DNA of 64,000 nucleotides, taken from Mixta gaviniae (GTDB taxonomy: Bacteria > Pseudomonadota > Gammaproteobacteria > Enterobacterales > Enterobacteriaceae). Shown in pieces: positions 9,278 to 20,937 of the stretch; the stretch's first letter is position 1, and each line of letters opens with the position of its first letter. The notes below the pieces were generated by a model, which ran no database searches, had not been told where the DNA came from, and worked only from the letters and a program-made list of their open reading frames with translations. The DNA lies in NCBI RefSeq assembly GCF_002953195.1, contig NZ_CP026377.1, positions 558,001-622,000 on the forward strand, in the 5' to 3' direction. The translations under genes and the position numbers were made by a program.

Positions 9278-9840
9278 ACCGATAGCCCTTTGGCGTCATC
9301 AAACTTATCCTGCGCGATCAAGATCAGATCGCAGAGTTCCCGCACCGCGCCGCGTCCGCCGGCGATGCGGGTAACATAATCCGCGTGACCCAGCAGCAGC
9401 GGATGCGCGTCGGCCACCGCCACGCTCAGGCCTACCTGCGCCATCACCGGCCAGTCGATAAGATCGTCGCCGATATAGGCAACCTGCTCCGGGCGTAGCG
9501 ACAGTTTATCCAGAAGTTCCCGGAAGGCCAAAAGCTTATCGGACTGCCCCTGGTAAAGATGTGTAATGCCCAGCGTCTGGCAGCGATCTTCCAGCAGTTT
9601 CGCACGGCGGCCGGTAATGATCGCCACCTCGATATCGGAGGTCAGCAGACAGCGAACGCCATAGCCGTCGCGGACGTTGAACGCTTTCAGCTCTTCGCCA
9701 CTGTTGCCCATATAAATCAGTCCGTCGGACATTACGCCGTCCACGTCGCAAATCAGCAGGCGAATCGCTTCGGCGCGCTTGATTACGTCCCGGCTTACCG
9801 CGCCGTAGCAGGTATCCACGACGTCCAGTTCTTGCGTCAT
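9274..9840 (-). CDS. kdsC: KdsC, 3-deoxy-D-manno-octulosonate 8-phosphate phosphatase
   Basis: HAD-family phosphatase that releases Kdo from Kdo-8-phosphate, the third step of Kdo synthesis for LPS inner core. The aspartate pair is Asp32/Asp34 in LLICDVDGVMSDG and the C-terminal HAD motif is YIGDDLIDWPVM. Two ATGs are possible. The one at 9840 gives 188 aa, the E. coli aspartate numbering, and a GGAAACGAGA ribosome-binding site; the one at 9852 adds four residues and lacks a site. It lies 16 bp after kdsD. Confidence 0.96.
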   Translation of the reverse strand: MTQELDVVDTCYGAVSRDVIKRAEAIRLLICDVDGVMSDGLIYMGNSGEELKAFNVRDGYGVRCLLTSDIEVAIITGRRAKLLEDRCQTLGITHLYQGQSDKLLAFRELLDKLSLRPEQVAYIGDDLIDWPVMAQVGLSVAVADAHPLLLGHADYVTRIAGGRGAVRELCDLILIAQDKFDDAKGLSV

Positions 9841-9856
9841 TCTCGTTTCCATCAGG

Positions 9857-10843
9857 TTAGACTACGCCCGCGCGCAGCATGTCATGCATATGCACCACGC
9901 CGATCAGCTGGTCGCCGTCGGCGACCATAACGGCGGTGATATGCTTATTTTGCATCAGGTTAAGGGCGTCGACCGCCAGCATATTGGGGCGTACGCGCAC
10001 GCCGCCCGGCGTCATGACGCTGGCGATCGAGGCGTGTTGAAAATCGATGCCCATATCAAAGACGCGGCGTAAATCGCCATCGGTAAAGATCCCCTGAATC
10101 TGCATCAGATCGTCGACGATCGCCGTCATGCCGAGGTTTTTACGCGTGATCTCCAGCAGCGCGTCGCGCAGCGAAGCGTCTTTCGTCACGTGAGGAATTT
10201 CGTCACCGCTGTGCATAATATCACTGACGCGCAGCAACAGCTTGCGCCCCAGCGCGCCGCCCGGATGCGACAGCGCGAAATCTTCGGCGGTAAAGCCGCG
10301 TGCCTTCAGCAACGCCACCGCCAGCGCATCGCCCATCACCAGCGTCGCGGTGGTGCTGGAGGTTGGCGCCAGACCGAGCGGGCAGGCTTCCTGCGGTACT
10401 TTAACACAGAGATGGATATCCGCAGCGCGCGCCATGGTGCTTTCCGGCCGCCCGGTCAGACAAATCAGTTCGACCTTCAGCCGCTTCAGCACCGGGATCA
10501 GCGCCAGAATCTCATTCGATTCGCCGGAGTTGGAGATGGCGATAACGATGTCGTTGGCGCCCACCATACCGAGATCGCCATGACTCGCTTCTGCCGGATG
10601 GACGAAAAAAGCGGGCGTGCCGGTGCTGGCGAAGGTGGCTGCCATTTTCTTGCCGATATGCCCCGATTTGCCCATGCCCATCACCACCACTTTGCCCTGG
10701 CAGTAAAACATCCTTTCACAGGCGCGGGTAAAATCTTCATTGATATACTGGTCAAGCTGCTCCAGCCCCTGACGTTCAATATGAAGCACTTCTTTACCGG
10801 CCTGCTGGAAATCAAAGCCCGGTTCGAGCATAAGGTGAGACAT
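9857..10843 (-). CDS. kdsD: KdsD, D-arabinose 5-phosphate isomerase
   Basis: Converts ribulose 5-phosphate to arabinose 5-phosphate, the first committed step toward Kdo. It is 328 aa. The N-terminal SIS sugar-isomerase domain holds GMGKSGHIGKKMAATFASTG, HPAEASHGDLG and AISNSGES, and is followed by a CBS-domain pair from about residue 205 (SDIMHSGDEIP, then VMTPGG). Thirteen bases separate it from yrbG upstream, as in the conserved yrbG-kdsD-kdsC-lptCAB order. Confidence 0.97.
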   Translation of the reverse strand: MSHLMLEPGFDFQQAGKEVLHIERQGLEQLDQYINEDFTRACERMFYCQGKVVVMGMGKSGHIGKKMAATFASTGTPAFFVHPAEASHGDLGMVGANDIVIAISNSGESNEILALIPVLKRLKVELICLTGRPESTMARAADIHLCVKVPQEACPLGLAPTSSTTATLVMGDALAVALLKARGFTAEDFALSHPGGALGRKLLLRVSDIMHSGDEIPHVTKDASLRDALLEITRKNLGMTAIVDDLMQIQGIFTDGDLRRVFDMGIDFQHASIASVMTPGGVRVRPNMLAVDALNLMQNKHITAVMVADGDQLIGVVHMHDMLRAGVV

Positions 10844-10857
10844 GGCTATTCAGTCCT

Positions 10858-11838
10858 TTATCCGTTGAGACTCAATGGCTGCAGGTAGAGCATTGCTACC
10901 CAGGCGATAAAGCCGGCCAGCAGCACGGCGCCGGCGCGACGGCCGATGCGACGGCTACGCTGCAGGCAGATAAGCGTAAACAGGGCGCTGACGCCCAACA
11001 TAATCCAGTAGTCGCGCTCAAAGGCGCTGCTGTCGAACTCGCCGGGCTGCAAAAGCGCCGGCAGGCCCAGCACGATAGCCATATTATAAATGTTCGAGCC
11101 GATAAGGTTGCCGATAGCGATATCATCTTCGCCCTTTAATGCGCCGGCAATCACGGTAGCCAGCTCCGGCAGGCTGGTACCCACCGACACGATCGTCAGG
11201 CCGATCACCAGCTCGCTGACGCCTAAGTAATCGGCGATGACCGTGGCGTTATCGATCACCATACGCGTCGACATCGGCAGAATAATCAGCGCGACCGCCA
11301 GCCAGAGAAAAGCGACGGTGTTGCCCGCGTCGTCCCGCGGTAGCTCAGCCACTTGCTCGCGCGTCAGGGCGTCGCTGTTATCGCGCTCGGCGCGGCGGGC
11401 GATGCGAATAATAAATAGCAGGTAGAGCAGGGCGATGGCGATCAGCGCCAGGCCGTCGCCCCGGCTGAGGCGGTTATCGAACAGCATTACCCCACATAGC
11501 AGCGTCACCAGCAGCATCAGCGGCAGTTCGCGGCGCACCAGATTGGAATGGACCGTCAGCGGATGCAGCAGCGCCGCGCCACCGACGATCAGCAGGATAT
11601 TGGTGATGTTGGATCCCATCGCCGTGCCGACGGCCATATCCATCTGTCCGTGCGTCGCCGCCGTAAAAGAGACGATCAGCTCCGGCAGCGAAGTGCCGAT
11701 GCCGACGATGGTCATGCCGATGATAATCGGGGGAATGCCTAACGAGCGGCAAAGAATAGCGGCACTAAACACTAAACGATCGGCTCCGTAAACCAGTAAA
11801 ACTAAACCGATAACTAACAGTGCAGTGGCTAAGAGCAT
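10858..11838 (-). CDS. yrbG: YrbG, cation/calcium exchanger family inner-membrane protein
   Basis: Polytopic protein of 326 aa with about ten membrane helices and the two inverted alpha-repeats of the Ca2+:cation antiporter family, seen as GIGTSLPELIVSF near residue 46 and SVGTSLPELATVI near residue 218. By family it should exchange Na+ or H+ for Ca2+, but the E. coli protein has no clearly established physiological role. It is the first gene of the minus-strand Kdo/Lpt cluster and is divergent from mlaF across a 227-bp region (11839-12065) that must hold both promoters; I could not assign them with confidence. Confidence 0.93.
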   Translation of the reverse strand: MLLATALLVIGLVLLVYGADRLVFSAAILCRSLGIPPIIIGMTIVGIGTSLPELIVSFTAATHGQMDMAVGTAMGSNITNILLIVGGAALLHPLTVHSNLVRRELPLMLLVTLLCGVMLFDNRLSRGDGLALIAIALLYLLFIIRIARRAERDNSDALTREQVAELPRDDAGNTVAFLWLAVALIILPMSTRMVIDNATVIADYLGVSELVIGLTIVSVGTSLPELATVIAGALKGEDDIAIGNLIGSNIYNMAIVLGLPALLQPGEFDSSAFERDYWIMLGVSALFTLICLQRSRRIGRRAGAVLLAGFIAWVAMLYLQPLSLNG

Positions 11839-12065
11839 GAAAAATCCTTGGATCGGTTATACTTGTCGGTTTGCCTGGCTCGTCATTGTGCGGGCGTCGC
11901 AAAAAGAATGGCGATGATTTTGACCGTCTGCGAGCAAAAAGTAAAACTTATGCCGGTTTTCGCTACGACGAGGCGGTAAGTTTCTGTAAAACTCGCGGCT
12001 ATCGCCAATGGAGTGCGATTAACATAGCTGATTTATATCGCCTGTAATGGGTAACAGAGGTAGCA

Positions 12066-12880
12066 ATGCACCAGCCATCCACGAATCTGGTCGAGGTCCA
12101 CGGCGTGAGCTTCTCGCGTGGCAACCGCGCCATTTTCGACAATATCTCGTTAACGGTGCCAAAAGGAAAAGTCACCGCCATCATGGGGCCTTCCGGCATT
12201 GGCAAAACCACGCTGTTGCGCCTTATTGGCGGGCAGCTGCAGCCGAATGCCGGCGATATCTGGTTCGACGGCGAGAATATTCCCACGCTTTCGCGCTCGC
12301 GGCTGTATGAAACGCGCAAGCGGATGAGCATGCTTTTCCAGTCCGGCGCGCTGTTTACCGATCTTAACGTGTATGAAAACGTCGCCTGGCCGCTACGCGA
12401 GCATACCCGTCTGCCGCCGGCGCTGCTGCACAGCACGGTAATGATGAAGCTGGAAGCGGTAGGGTTGCGCGGCGCGGCGAAGCTGATGCCGTCGGAACTC
12501 TCGGGGGCATGGCCCGACGCGCCGCGCTGGCGCGCGCCATTGCGCTGGAGCCAGACCTGATCATGTTCGACGAACCCTTTGTCGGACAGGATCCGATTAC
12601 CATGGGCGTGCTGGTCAAGCTGATAGATGAGCTTAACCATTCGCTCGGCATGACCTGCATCGTGGTTTCGCATGATGTGCCGGAGGTCTTGAGCATCGCC
12701 GATTACGCCTATATTGTTGCCGGACAAAAAATTATTGCCCAGGGAACGACGAAGGCGCTGCAGGAGAACCCTGATGCGCGCGTGCGTCAGTTCATCGACG
12801 GCATTGCTGACGGGCCGGTGCCTTTCCGCTATCCGGCCGGCGACTATTTTGCCGATCTTACCGGCTCAGGGAGTCAATAA
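12066..12880 (+). pseudogene. mlaF: MlaF ABC ATPase, interrupted by a one-base frameshift
   Basis: ATPase of the MlaFEDB complex that moves phospholipids between the membranes to keep the outer membrane asymmetric. The first frame (12066-12560) has Walker A GPSGIGKTT at residues 41-49 and runs correctly to LMPSELSG, then reads out of frame to a TGA. The rest (frame from 12509, starting MARRAALARAI, with Walker B LIMFDEPFVGQDP and VSHDVPEV) continues to 12880 without any further damage. The expected junction is LSGGMARR, the ABC signature. It needs six Gs where the sequence has five (12503-12507), so one base is missing. Either a homopolymer sequencing error or a true recent mutation would explain it; the intact downstream half favours the former or a very young lesion. 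Confidence 0.9.
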
Positions 12881-12884
12881 ACTG

Positions 12885-13667
12885 ATGGTCTTACATGCTC
12901 TGGCGTCGTTGGGACGCCAAGGGATCCGCACCTGCGCCGCTTTCGGCCGTGCCGGCCTGATGCTGTTTCATGCGCTGGCAGGCAAACCGGAGTTTCGCAA
13001 GCATGCGCCGCTGTTAATCAAACAGCTTTACAGCGTCGGCGTGATGTCCTTGCTGATCATTCTTGTTTCCGGCCTGTTTATCGGCATGGTGCTGGGCCTG
13101 CAGGGTTATCTGGTGCTGACCACCTACAGCGCTGAAACCAGTCTCGGTATGCTGGTGGCGCTTTCGCTGCTGCGCGAACTGGGGCCGGTGGTGACCGCGT
13201 TACTGTTCGCCGGCCGCGCGGGATCGGCGCTGACGGCGGAAATTGGGCTGATGAAAGCCACGGAGCAGCTTTCCAGTATGGAGATGATGGCGGTCGATCC
13301 GCTGCGCCGGGTGATCTCGCCGCGCTTCTGGGCAGGTTTTATCAGCATGCCGTTGTTGGCGATGATTTTTACCGCCGTCGGCATCTGGGGTGGCGCGCTG
13401 GTGGGCGTTAGCTGGAAAGGTATCGATCCCGGCTTTTTCTGGTCGGCGATGCAGAACGCGGTAGATTTTCGCACCGATGTAGTTAACTGTTTGATTAAAA
13501 GCGCGGTATTCGCCGTCACGGTGACCTGGATCGCCCTGTTTAACGGCTACGACGCTATCCCGACTTCAGAAGGGATTAGCCGGGCCACGACGCGCACCGT
13601 GGTGCATGCGTCGCTGGCGGTACTCGGTTTAGATTTTGTGCTGACAGCACTGATGTTTGGGAACTAA
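12885..13667 (+). CDS. mlaE: MlaE, permease of the Mla phospholipid transporter
   Basis: Inner-membrane permease subunit pairing with MlaF and MlaD. The open frame extends upstream into mlaF, but the ATG at 12885, four bases after the mlaF stop, gives 260 aa, the E. coli length and N-terminus. Conserved blocks include [38 protein letters not shown] and [19 protein letters not shown], with about five membrane helices. The gene itself is intact. Confidence 0.96.
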   Translation: MVLHALASLGRQGIRTCAAFGRAGLMLFHALAGKPEFRKHAPLLIKQLYSVGVMSLLIILVSGLFIGMVLGLQGYLVLTTYSAETSLGMLVALSLLRELGPVVTALLFAGRAGSALTAEIGLMKATEQLSSMEMMAVDPLRRVISPRFWAGFISMPLLAMIFTAVGIWGGALVGVSWKGIDPGFFWSAMQNAVDFRTDVVNCLIKSAVFAVTVTWIALFNGYDAIPTSEGISRATTRTVVHASLAVLGLDFVLTALMFGN

Positions 13668-13671
13668 GGCA

Positions 13672-14220
13672 ATGCAAACCAAAAAAAGTGAAATCTGGGT
13701 AGGCGCGTTTATGCTGCTGGCGCTGGTCGCCATCCTGTTTCTCTGTCTGCGCGTAGCGGACGTGAAATCGCTGGGCACCGAACCGACATGGAAGCTCTAC
13801 GCGACCTTCGATAATATCGGCGGCCTGAAAACCAGCTCGCCGGTGAAAATCGGCGGCGTGGTCATTGGCCGCGTCACGGACATCTCGCTTGACGAGAAAA
13901 CGCTGTCGCCGCGCGTCACCATGGCGATTGAAGATAAATATAATCACCTGCCCGACACCAGCTCGCTGGCGATCCGCACTCAGGGGCTGTTAGGGGAGCA
14001 GTATCTCGCGTTAAACGTCGGCTTCGACGATCCTGATATGGGCACCGCCATCCTGAAAGATGGCGATACGCTGCAGGATACGAAGTCGGCGCTGGTGCTG
14101 GAGGACCTTATCGGTCAGTTCCTGTATAAGAGCGGCGACGGCGGCCAGAACAACGAAAACACGCAGCAGGAGCAGGGCGCGCCAGCGCAGCCGGCGCCTG
14201 CTACCCCGGACCAACCTTAA
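13672..14220 (+). CDS. mlaD: MlaD, membrane-anchored MCE substrate-binding protein
   Basis: Single-helix protein (residues about 7-26) with a periplasmic MCE domain that forms the hexameric lipid-conducting ring on MlaE. The start at 13672 gives 182 aa (E. coli 183) and lies four bases after mlaE. MCE features include FDNIGGLKTSSPVKIGGVVIG and QGLLGEQYLALN. The C-terminal tail after about residue 155 is rich in Gln, Pro and Ala and probably disordered. Confidence 0.96.
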   Translation: MQTKKSEIWVGAFMLLALVAILFLCLRVADVKSLGTEPTWKLYATFDNIGGLKTSSPVKIGGVVIGRVTDISLDEKTLSPRVTMAIEDKYNHLPDTSSLAIRTQGLLGEQYLALNVGFDDPDMGTAILKDGDTLQDTKSALVLEDLIGQFLYKSGDGGQNNENTQQEQGAPAQPAPATPDQP

Positions 14221-14232
14221 GAGGCTATACGT

Positions 14233-14871
14233 ATGTTTAAACGTTTATTGATGGTCGCTATGCTGGTCATCGCACCGCTGGCAGCGAACGCGGCGGACCA
14301 AAGCAATCCCTATAAGCTGATGAACGAGGCGGCGCAGAAAACCTTTACCCGCCTGAAGAATGAGCAGCCGAAAATCAAGCAGGATCCGAACTACCTGCGC
14401 GATATCGTGCGTCAGGAGTTGCTGCCCTATGTGCAGGTAAAATATGCCGGCGCGCTGGTGCTGGGCCGCTACTACCGCGAAGCGACACCGGCACAGCGCG
14501 AAGCCTATTTCAAGGCGTTCGGTGACTACCTGGCGCAGGCCTACGGCCAGGCGCTGGCGCTCTATCATGGCCAGACCTATCAGATCGCGCCGGAGCAGCC
14601 GCTTGGCAACGCGAACATCATCGCCATCCGCGTCTCCATCATCGATCCCAATGGCCGTCCGCCCGTGCGCCTGGATTTCCAGTGGCGTAAAAACAGCCGC
14701 ACCGGCGAGTGGCAGGCATATGACATGATTGCGGAGGGGATCAGCATGATCACCACTAAGCAAAACGAGTGGAGCGACACGCTGCGCACCAAAGGCGTTG
14801 ACGGCCTGACCCAGTTGCTGAAGAGCTATGCGGCGCAGCCGATTACGCTGGATCAGAAAAATAATGGCTGA
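14233..14871 (+). CDS. mlaC: MlaC, periplasmic phospholipid carrier
   Basis: Soluble carrier shuttling phospholipids between the MlaA-porin complex in the outer membrane and MlaFEDB. It is 212 aa with a Sec signal peptide (cleavage after AANA, about residue 20) and the toluene-tolerance Ttg2 fold, including [19 protein letters not shown] and [17 protein letters not shown]. It is 12 bp from mlaD and its stop overlaps mlaB by eight bases. Confidence 0.97.
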   Translation: MFKRLLMVAMLVIAPLAANAADQSNPYKLMNEAAQKTFTRLKNEQPKIKQDPNYLRDIVRQELLPYVQVKYAGALVLGRYYREATPAQREAYFKAFGDYLAQAYGQALALYHGQTYQIAPEQPLGNANIIAIRVSIIDPNGRPPVRLDFQWRKNSRTGEWQAYDMIAEGISMITTKQNEWSDTLRTKGVDGLTQLLKSYAAQPITLDQKNNG

Positions 14872-15169
14872 AGATCTGCGCTGGCACGTTGAGGCTAAAA
14901 CGCTTTTCCTGCAGGGCGAACTCGATCGCGAGACGTTGATTGGCCTGTGGCAGCAGCGGGAAAAAGTGATGCAGAGCATTGAGATGATCGATGTCTCTGG
15001 CCTGCAGCGCGTTGATTCCGCAGGGCTGGCCTTGCTGGTGCATCTGCGTCAGATCGCGCAACAGCAGGGCGCCCGCCCGCTGTTCAGCGGTGTCACGGAT
15101 AAATTACACTCCCTGATTACGCTGTACAATTTGCAGCAGATCATTGTTTCTGCTGACAATCCTGTCTGA
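14864..15169 (+). CDS. mlaB: MlaB, STAS-domain subunit of the Mla transporter
   Basis: Cytoplasmic STAS protein that stabilises and activates the MlaF ATPase. The ATG at 14864 gives 101 aa and overlaps the mlaC stop by eight bases; the longer frame from 14828 would lie wholly inside mlaC. The STAS core is [21 protein letters not shown]. The sequence is more diverged from E. coli than the rest of the operon, as is usual for this subunit. Confidence 0.93.
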   Translation: MAEDLRWHVEAKTLFLQGELDRETLIGLWQQREKVMQSIEMIDVSGLQRVDSAGLALLVHLRQIAQQQGARPLFSGVTDKLHSLITLYNLQQIIVSADNPV

Positions 15170-15190
15170 CCGAACGCCCTTTTCGTTTAA

Positions 15191-15215
15191 GCCCCTGCAT
15201 CGTCAGGGGCTTTTT
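15191..15215 (+). terminator. Terminator of the mlaFEDCB operon
   Basis: A GCCCCTG/CAGGGGC stem with a six-base loop is followed by TTTTT, 21 bases after the mlaB stop. It separates the mla operon from ibaG. Confidence 0.85.
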
Positions 15216-15286
15216 GCTTGTTTAAGATAAATGCGCTTTCAACTAATATGTCAGCCTGTTTATCATCAACCGAATCCAGAAAAATC

Positions 15287-15541
15287 ATGGAAAATAGCGA
15301 AATTCAGACAGTGCTGATGAACGCACTGCCTTTAACTGAGGTCCACGTAAGCGGCGACGGCAGTCATTTTCAGGTCATTGCCGTAGGCGAGCTTTTTGCC
15401 GAGCTGAGCCGTGTGAAGAAACAACAGACGGTGTATGCGCCGCTGATGGAATATATTGCCGATAACCGCATTCACGCTGTTTCGATCAAAACCTATACCC
15501 CTGAAGAGTGGGCCCGGGATCGTAAGCTAAACGGTTTCTAA
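15287..15541 (+). CDS. ibaG: IbaG, BolA-family protein
   Basis: Small BolA-like protein of 84 aa that works with monothiol glutaredoxins in Fe-S handling and is linked to acid stress in E. coli. The start is the ATG at 15287 (MENSEIQ). Conserved features are [19 protein letters not shown] and the C-terminal [19 protein letters not shown], which carries the BolA histidine. It lies between the mla terminator and murA (68-bp gap). Confidence 0.95.
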   Translation: MENSEIQTVLMNALPLTEVHVSGDGSHFQVIAVGELFAELSRVKKQQTVYAPLMEYIADNRIHAVSIKTYTPEEWARDRKLNGF

Positions 15542-15591
15542 GCTGTTGGCGCGGCGTACTGTCCGCGGCCCGACGGCCCTTTGAGTACTGA

Positions 15592-16869
<1,278 letters not shown>

Positions 16870-16896
16870 CGCGTTTTCGCTTAGCCTGCTGCACCA

Positions 16897-16928
16897 CAGC
16901 CTCCGCCTGGCGGGGCTGTTTTTTTTGC
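16897..16928 (+). terminator. Terminator of murA
   Basis: A CAGCCTCCGCC/GGCGGGGCTG stem is followed by a run of eight Ts. It reaches the last base of the convergent sfsB gene. Confidence 0.85.
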
Positions 16929-17212
16929 TACCTGCTTCCGGAACGGGAGCGGATAAGCTTTTTGCGATCCAGCAGCTTGTTGGTTTTCGGATCGTAATAG
17001 CGGCTGGGCCAAATTTCGGCAGGGTGGACGGCGATCGCCTCGGCAATCAGCCACTCACCTTTCGGCCAGGGACGATTCAGGGCATTAGCCAGCGTAGATG
17101 AACTTAGCCCCGCCTGACGCGACACGGCGGCCAGAGAGGTGCCTTTCTTATGCAGGGCGGCGATGATATCGGCGGCGTGCCAGTCCTTTTTTCTATGGTT
17201 CACACTATTCAC
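16928..17212 (-). CDS. sfsB: SfsB (Nlp), Ner-like DNA-binding regulator
   Basis: 94-aa protein related to the Ner repressor of phage Mu. A helix-turn-helix is visible in TSLAAVSRQAGLSSSTLANAL, followed by RPWPKGEWLIAEAIAVHPAEIWPSRY. The E. coli homologue was tied to maltose gene expression in cya/crp mutants, but its natural targets are uncertain. Translation probably begins at GTG 17212, with AGGGAGA upstream. The stop falls within the murA terminator. Confidence 0.92.
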   Translation of the reverse strand: MNSVNHRKKDWHAADIIAALHKKGTSLAAVSRQAGLSSSTLANALNRPWPKGEWLIAEAIAVHPAEIWPSRYYDPKTNKLLDRKKLIRSRSGSR

Positions 17213-17611
17213 AGCGCATTTCTCCCTATGCTTATTTCATCTCATGGAAAAGCTGACCTTTTTAAGAAAATTTAGGTTATTTAAACTTAAGGAAACAGGA
17301 TGTTAATTCTGAATATTTTTCTTATTAATCAACTTGTGATGAGATTTTATAGCAAGAAGGCTCCATAAGTTTCCAGTAATTTTTGAATGACGCCGGCAAA
17401 ATGTGTTTTTCTTCGCAAAAAGTGATATCACCGTTGCAACGGCAGCCGCGAAGCGGAGAGGCGTGACAGGACGCTGCGCGCCTGGGGAAGCAGGGCGGCG
17501 GAAAACGGGCACGACAGCCACGCAAGAATGGTCGCGTCGGGCAACCGGAGAGAGGGAAAACGGACGGGAAGAGAAGAAAGGGCGGGAGCCGGCGACAGCT
17601 CCCGCTGCCGG
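17213..17611. other. Intergenic region between ispB and sfsB
   Basis: About 400 bp without a convincing gene. The half next to sfsB (17213-17400) is A+T-rich and should contain its promoter. The half next to ispB (about 17440-17600) is G+C-rich and purine-heavy on the plus strand and ends in the ispB terminator. A perfect palindrome GTGATATCAC lies near 17420-17435. Several frames overlap here, but none has a ribosome-binding site or a recognisable product. Confidence 0.5.
17582..17605 (-). terminator. Terminator of ispB
   Basis: On the minus strand an eight-base stem GCGGGAGC/GCTCCCGC with an eight-base loop is followed by CTTTCTTCTC, seven bases after the ispB stop. Confidence 0.7.
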
Positions 17612-18583
17612 TCAGGAATCGCGCTGCACCGACATATGGGCCAGCGCTTCCAGTGCGCTGCGCCACGGCGATTCCGGCAGCGCCTGCAGCGCGGCGATCG
17701 CCTTATCCGCTTCCTCTTCGGCGCGACTGCGCGTCCATTCCAGCGATCCGCATTGACGCATTGTCTCCAGCACCGGATCCAGCAAATGACGGCCATTGCC
17801 CTGCTCGATCGCCTCACGGATCATTGCCGCCTGCTGTTCGTCGCCATGGCGCATCGCATGCAGCAGCGGCAGCGTCGGCTTGCCTTCGCTCAGATCGTCG
17901 CCCACGTTTTTGCCCAGCGTTTCGCCGTCAGCGCTGTAATCAAGAAGATCGTCGATCAGCTGAAAAGCGGTGCCGATGTAGCGGCCATAATCCTGCAACG
18001 CCTGCTCCTGTGCCGCGCTGGCACCGGCGAGGATGCCGGAAGACTGCGCCGCCGCTTCAAACAGGCGCGCTGTCTTGCTGTAGATGACATGCATATAGCT
18101 TTCTTCGGTGATGTCGGGATCGTTGCAGTTCATCAACTGCAGCACCTCGCCTTCAGCGATGACGTTCACCGCCTCTGACATCAGCGCCAGAATGCGCAGC
18201 GAGCCCAGGCTGGTCATCATCTGAAACGCGCGGGTATAGATAAAATCGCCGACCAGCACGCTGGCCGCATTGCCGAAAGCGGCATTGGCGGTCGCTTTGC
18301 CGCGGCGCATATCCGATTCGTCAACCACATCGTCATGCAGCAGGGTGGCAGTATGAATAAATTCAATCAGCGCGGCGATCGTGACGTGCTGATTTCCTTC
18401 GTACCCTAAAGCGCGCGCCGCAAGGATGGCAATCATTGGACGAATACGCTTTCCGCCGCCGCTGATAATGTAGTAACCCAACTGATTGATGAGCGAAACA
18501 TCTGAATTCAGCTGTGAGAGAATGGTCTCGTTGACGGCCGCCATGTCTTGCGCGGTTAATTCATTAATTTGTTCTAAATTCAT
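17612..18583 (-). CDS. ispB: IspB, octaprenyl diphosphate synthase
   Basis: Long-chain trans-prenyl transferase that builds the C40 side chain of ubiquinone and menaquinone from farnesyl diphosphate and IPP. It is 323 aa. The two aspartate-rich motifs are LLHDDVVDESDMRRG (Asp84/85/88) and LIDDLLDYSADGE (Asp211/212/215); GGGKRIRP near residue 42 binds IPP. It is divergent from rplU as in E. coli. The product supplies the quinones sensed by ArcB and made via UbiTUV elsewhere in this window. Confidence 0.97.
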   Translation of the reverse strand: MNLEQINELTAQDMAAVNETILSQLNSDVSLINQLGYYIISGGGKRIRPMIAILAARALGYEGNQHVTIAALIEFIHTATLLHDDVVDESDMRRGKATANAAFGNAASVLVGDFIYTRAFQMMTSLGSLRILALMSEAVNVIAEGEVLQLMNCNDPDITEESYMHVIYSKTARLFEAAAQSSGILAGASAAQEQALQDYGRYIGTAFQLIDDLLDYSADGETLGKNVGDDLSEGKPTLPLLHAMRHGDEQQAAMIREAIEQGNGRHLLDPVLETMRQCGSLEWTRSRAEEEADKAIAALQALPESPWRSALEALAHMSVQRDS

Positions 18584-18739
18584 CAGTCTGTTCAGCTATT
18601 GCTCTGTTCAGCGCCATGTTAAGCGACTTTGCCCATGTCTGTGCCACGTAATGTATTACAGATTGTACTTGAAAAACGAGGCTCTTGAATCCTGAGTATG
18701 GCGCTGCGTTTTTTTTCTGCAATCCTTTGCTATGTCCTC

Positions 18740-18768
18740 TTGTCAAGCCAGCGAATTTTGCGTAGAAT
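18740..18768 (+). promoter_or_regulatory. Promoter of rplU-rpmA
   Basis: TTGTCA (18740-18745) and TAGAAT (18763-18768) are separated by 17 bp, a near-consensus sigma-70 promoter, 72 bp before the rplU start. Confidence 0.75.
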
Positions 18769-18840
18769 TCGCGCCCTATTGTGAATATTTATCGCGCCGC
18801 CTGACAATTGAAGAAGGCAAGCGCAGAAGCGGAGTTTTAT

Positions 18841-19152
18841 ATGTACGCGGTTTTCCAAAGTGGTGGTAAACAACACCGAGTAAGCGAAGGTCAAACCGTT
18901 CGCCTGGAAAAGCTGGACATCGCAACCGGCGAAACGATTGAGTTCGATCAGGTTCTGATGATTGCAAACGGTGACGACGTAACTATCGGCGCACCGCTGG
19001 TTTCAGGTGGCGTGATCAAAGCAGAAGTTGTGGCTCATGGTCGTGGCGACAAAATTAAGATTGTTAAGTTCCGTCGTCGTAAACACCACCGTAAGCAGCA
19101 AGGCCACCGTCAGTGGTTCACTGATGTGAAAATCACTGGCATCAGCGCCTGA
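18841..19152 (+). CDS. rplU: 50S ribosomal protein L21
   Basis: Large-subunit protein of 103 aa binding 23S rRNA. The start is the ATG at 18841 ([14 protein letters not shown]), after GGAG at 18830; upstream in-frame codons belong to the leader. The basic [16 protein letters not shown] segment is the rRNA-binding part. It forms the conserved pair rplU-rpmA, followed by a strong terminator. Confidence 0.98.
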   Translation: MYAVFQSGGKQHRVSEGQTVRLEKLDIATGETIEFDQVLMIANGDDVTIGAPLVSGGVIKAEVVAHGRGDKIKIVKFRRRKHHRKQQGHRQWFTDVKITGISA

Positions 19153-19167
19153 GAGGAGATCTGACAA

Positions 19168-19425
19168 ATGGCACACAAAAAGGCTGGCGGCTCGACACGT
19201 AACGGTCGCGACTCTAACGCACAGCGCCTGGGCGTAAAACGTTTTGGCGGTGAATCAGTACTGGCTGGCAACATCATCGTTCGTCAGCGTGGCACCAAAT
19301 TCCACGCAGGCACCAACGTTGGTCTTGGCCGTGACCATACTCTGTTTGCTACTGCAAACGGTAAAGTAAAATTCGAAGTTAAAGGCCCGAACAACCGTAA
19401 ATACGTCAGCATCGTTGCTGAGTAA
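19168..19425 (+). CDS. rpmA: 50S ribosomal protein L27
   Basis: Large-subunit protein of 85 aa. Its N-terminal tail ([16 protein letters not shown]) reaches into the peptidyl transferase centre; there is no Firmicute-type cleaved extension. It starts 15 bp after rplU with GAGGAG upstream. yhbE, which follows in E. coli, is absent and obgE comes next. Confidence 0.98.
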   Translation: MAHKKAGGSTRNGRDSNAQRLGVKRFGGESVLAGNIIVRQRGTKFHAGTNVGLGRDHTLFATANGKVKFEVKGPNNRKYVSIVAE

Positions 19426-19470
19426 GGTTGTCGTGCTGCAGGTTGGTTAATCAGCCTGCCAGAGAATGAA

Positions 19471-19498
19471 AGCCCCGCAGAGTATTGCGGGGCTTTTT
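19471..19498 (+). terminator. Terminator of rplU-rpmA
   Basis: AGCCCCGC/GCGGGGCT stem with an A-G-T-A-T-T-type loop and a T run, 45 bases after the rpmA stop. Confidence 0.9.
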
Positions 19499-19633
19499 AC
19501 ATTTTGAGCTTGCCTGATTTGCTGTACACTTTACGTACAGCCTTTCCGCAACGGGTCATCGCTTATGGCCTCGGCGGAATACAGCCGCACCGGCCTGTCC
19601 GGTCGCCAGGTGAATGATTTACGGAGAAGGTAA

Positions 19634-20806
<1,173 letters not shown>

Positions 20807-20822
20807 GCCGCTGTTCAGCGAG

Positions 20823-20847
20823 AAGCCCGGTTATGCCGGGCTTTTTT
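20823..20847 (+). terminator. Terminator of obgE
   Basis: AAGCCCGG/CCGGGCTT stem with loop TTATG and a T6 run, 17 bases after the obgE stop. Confidence 0.9.
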
Positions 20848-20893
20848 GTGCCCATTTTTTGGCCTGGCCGGTAAGCGGTAGCTAAATGATAAA

Positions 20894-20912
20894 GAAAATG
20901 ATTATCATTACC
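20894..20912. promoter_or_regulatory. Fur box upstream of fepB
   Basis: A 19-bp site matches the Fur consensus GATAATGATAATCATTATC at 16 positions. It ends 25 bp before the fepB ATG, where Fe2+-Fur would block transcription. A ribosome-binding region GCAGGATACACC follows. Confidence 0.85.
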
Positions 20913-20937
20913 CCACTATCTACCCGCAGGATACACC

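Noticed and set aside
17213..17820. Several overlapping ORFs in and next to the ispB-sfsB gap
   Set aside because: No start has a ribosome-binding site, the products are low-complexity Arg/Ser-rich, and the largest ones run into ispB on the opposite strand or frame.
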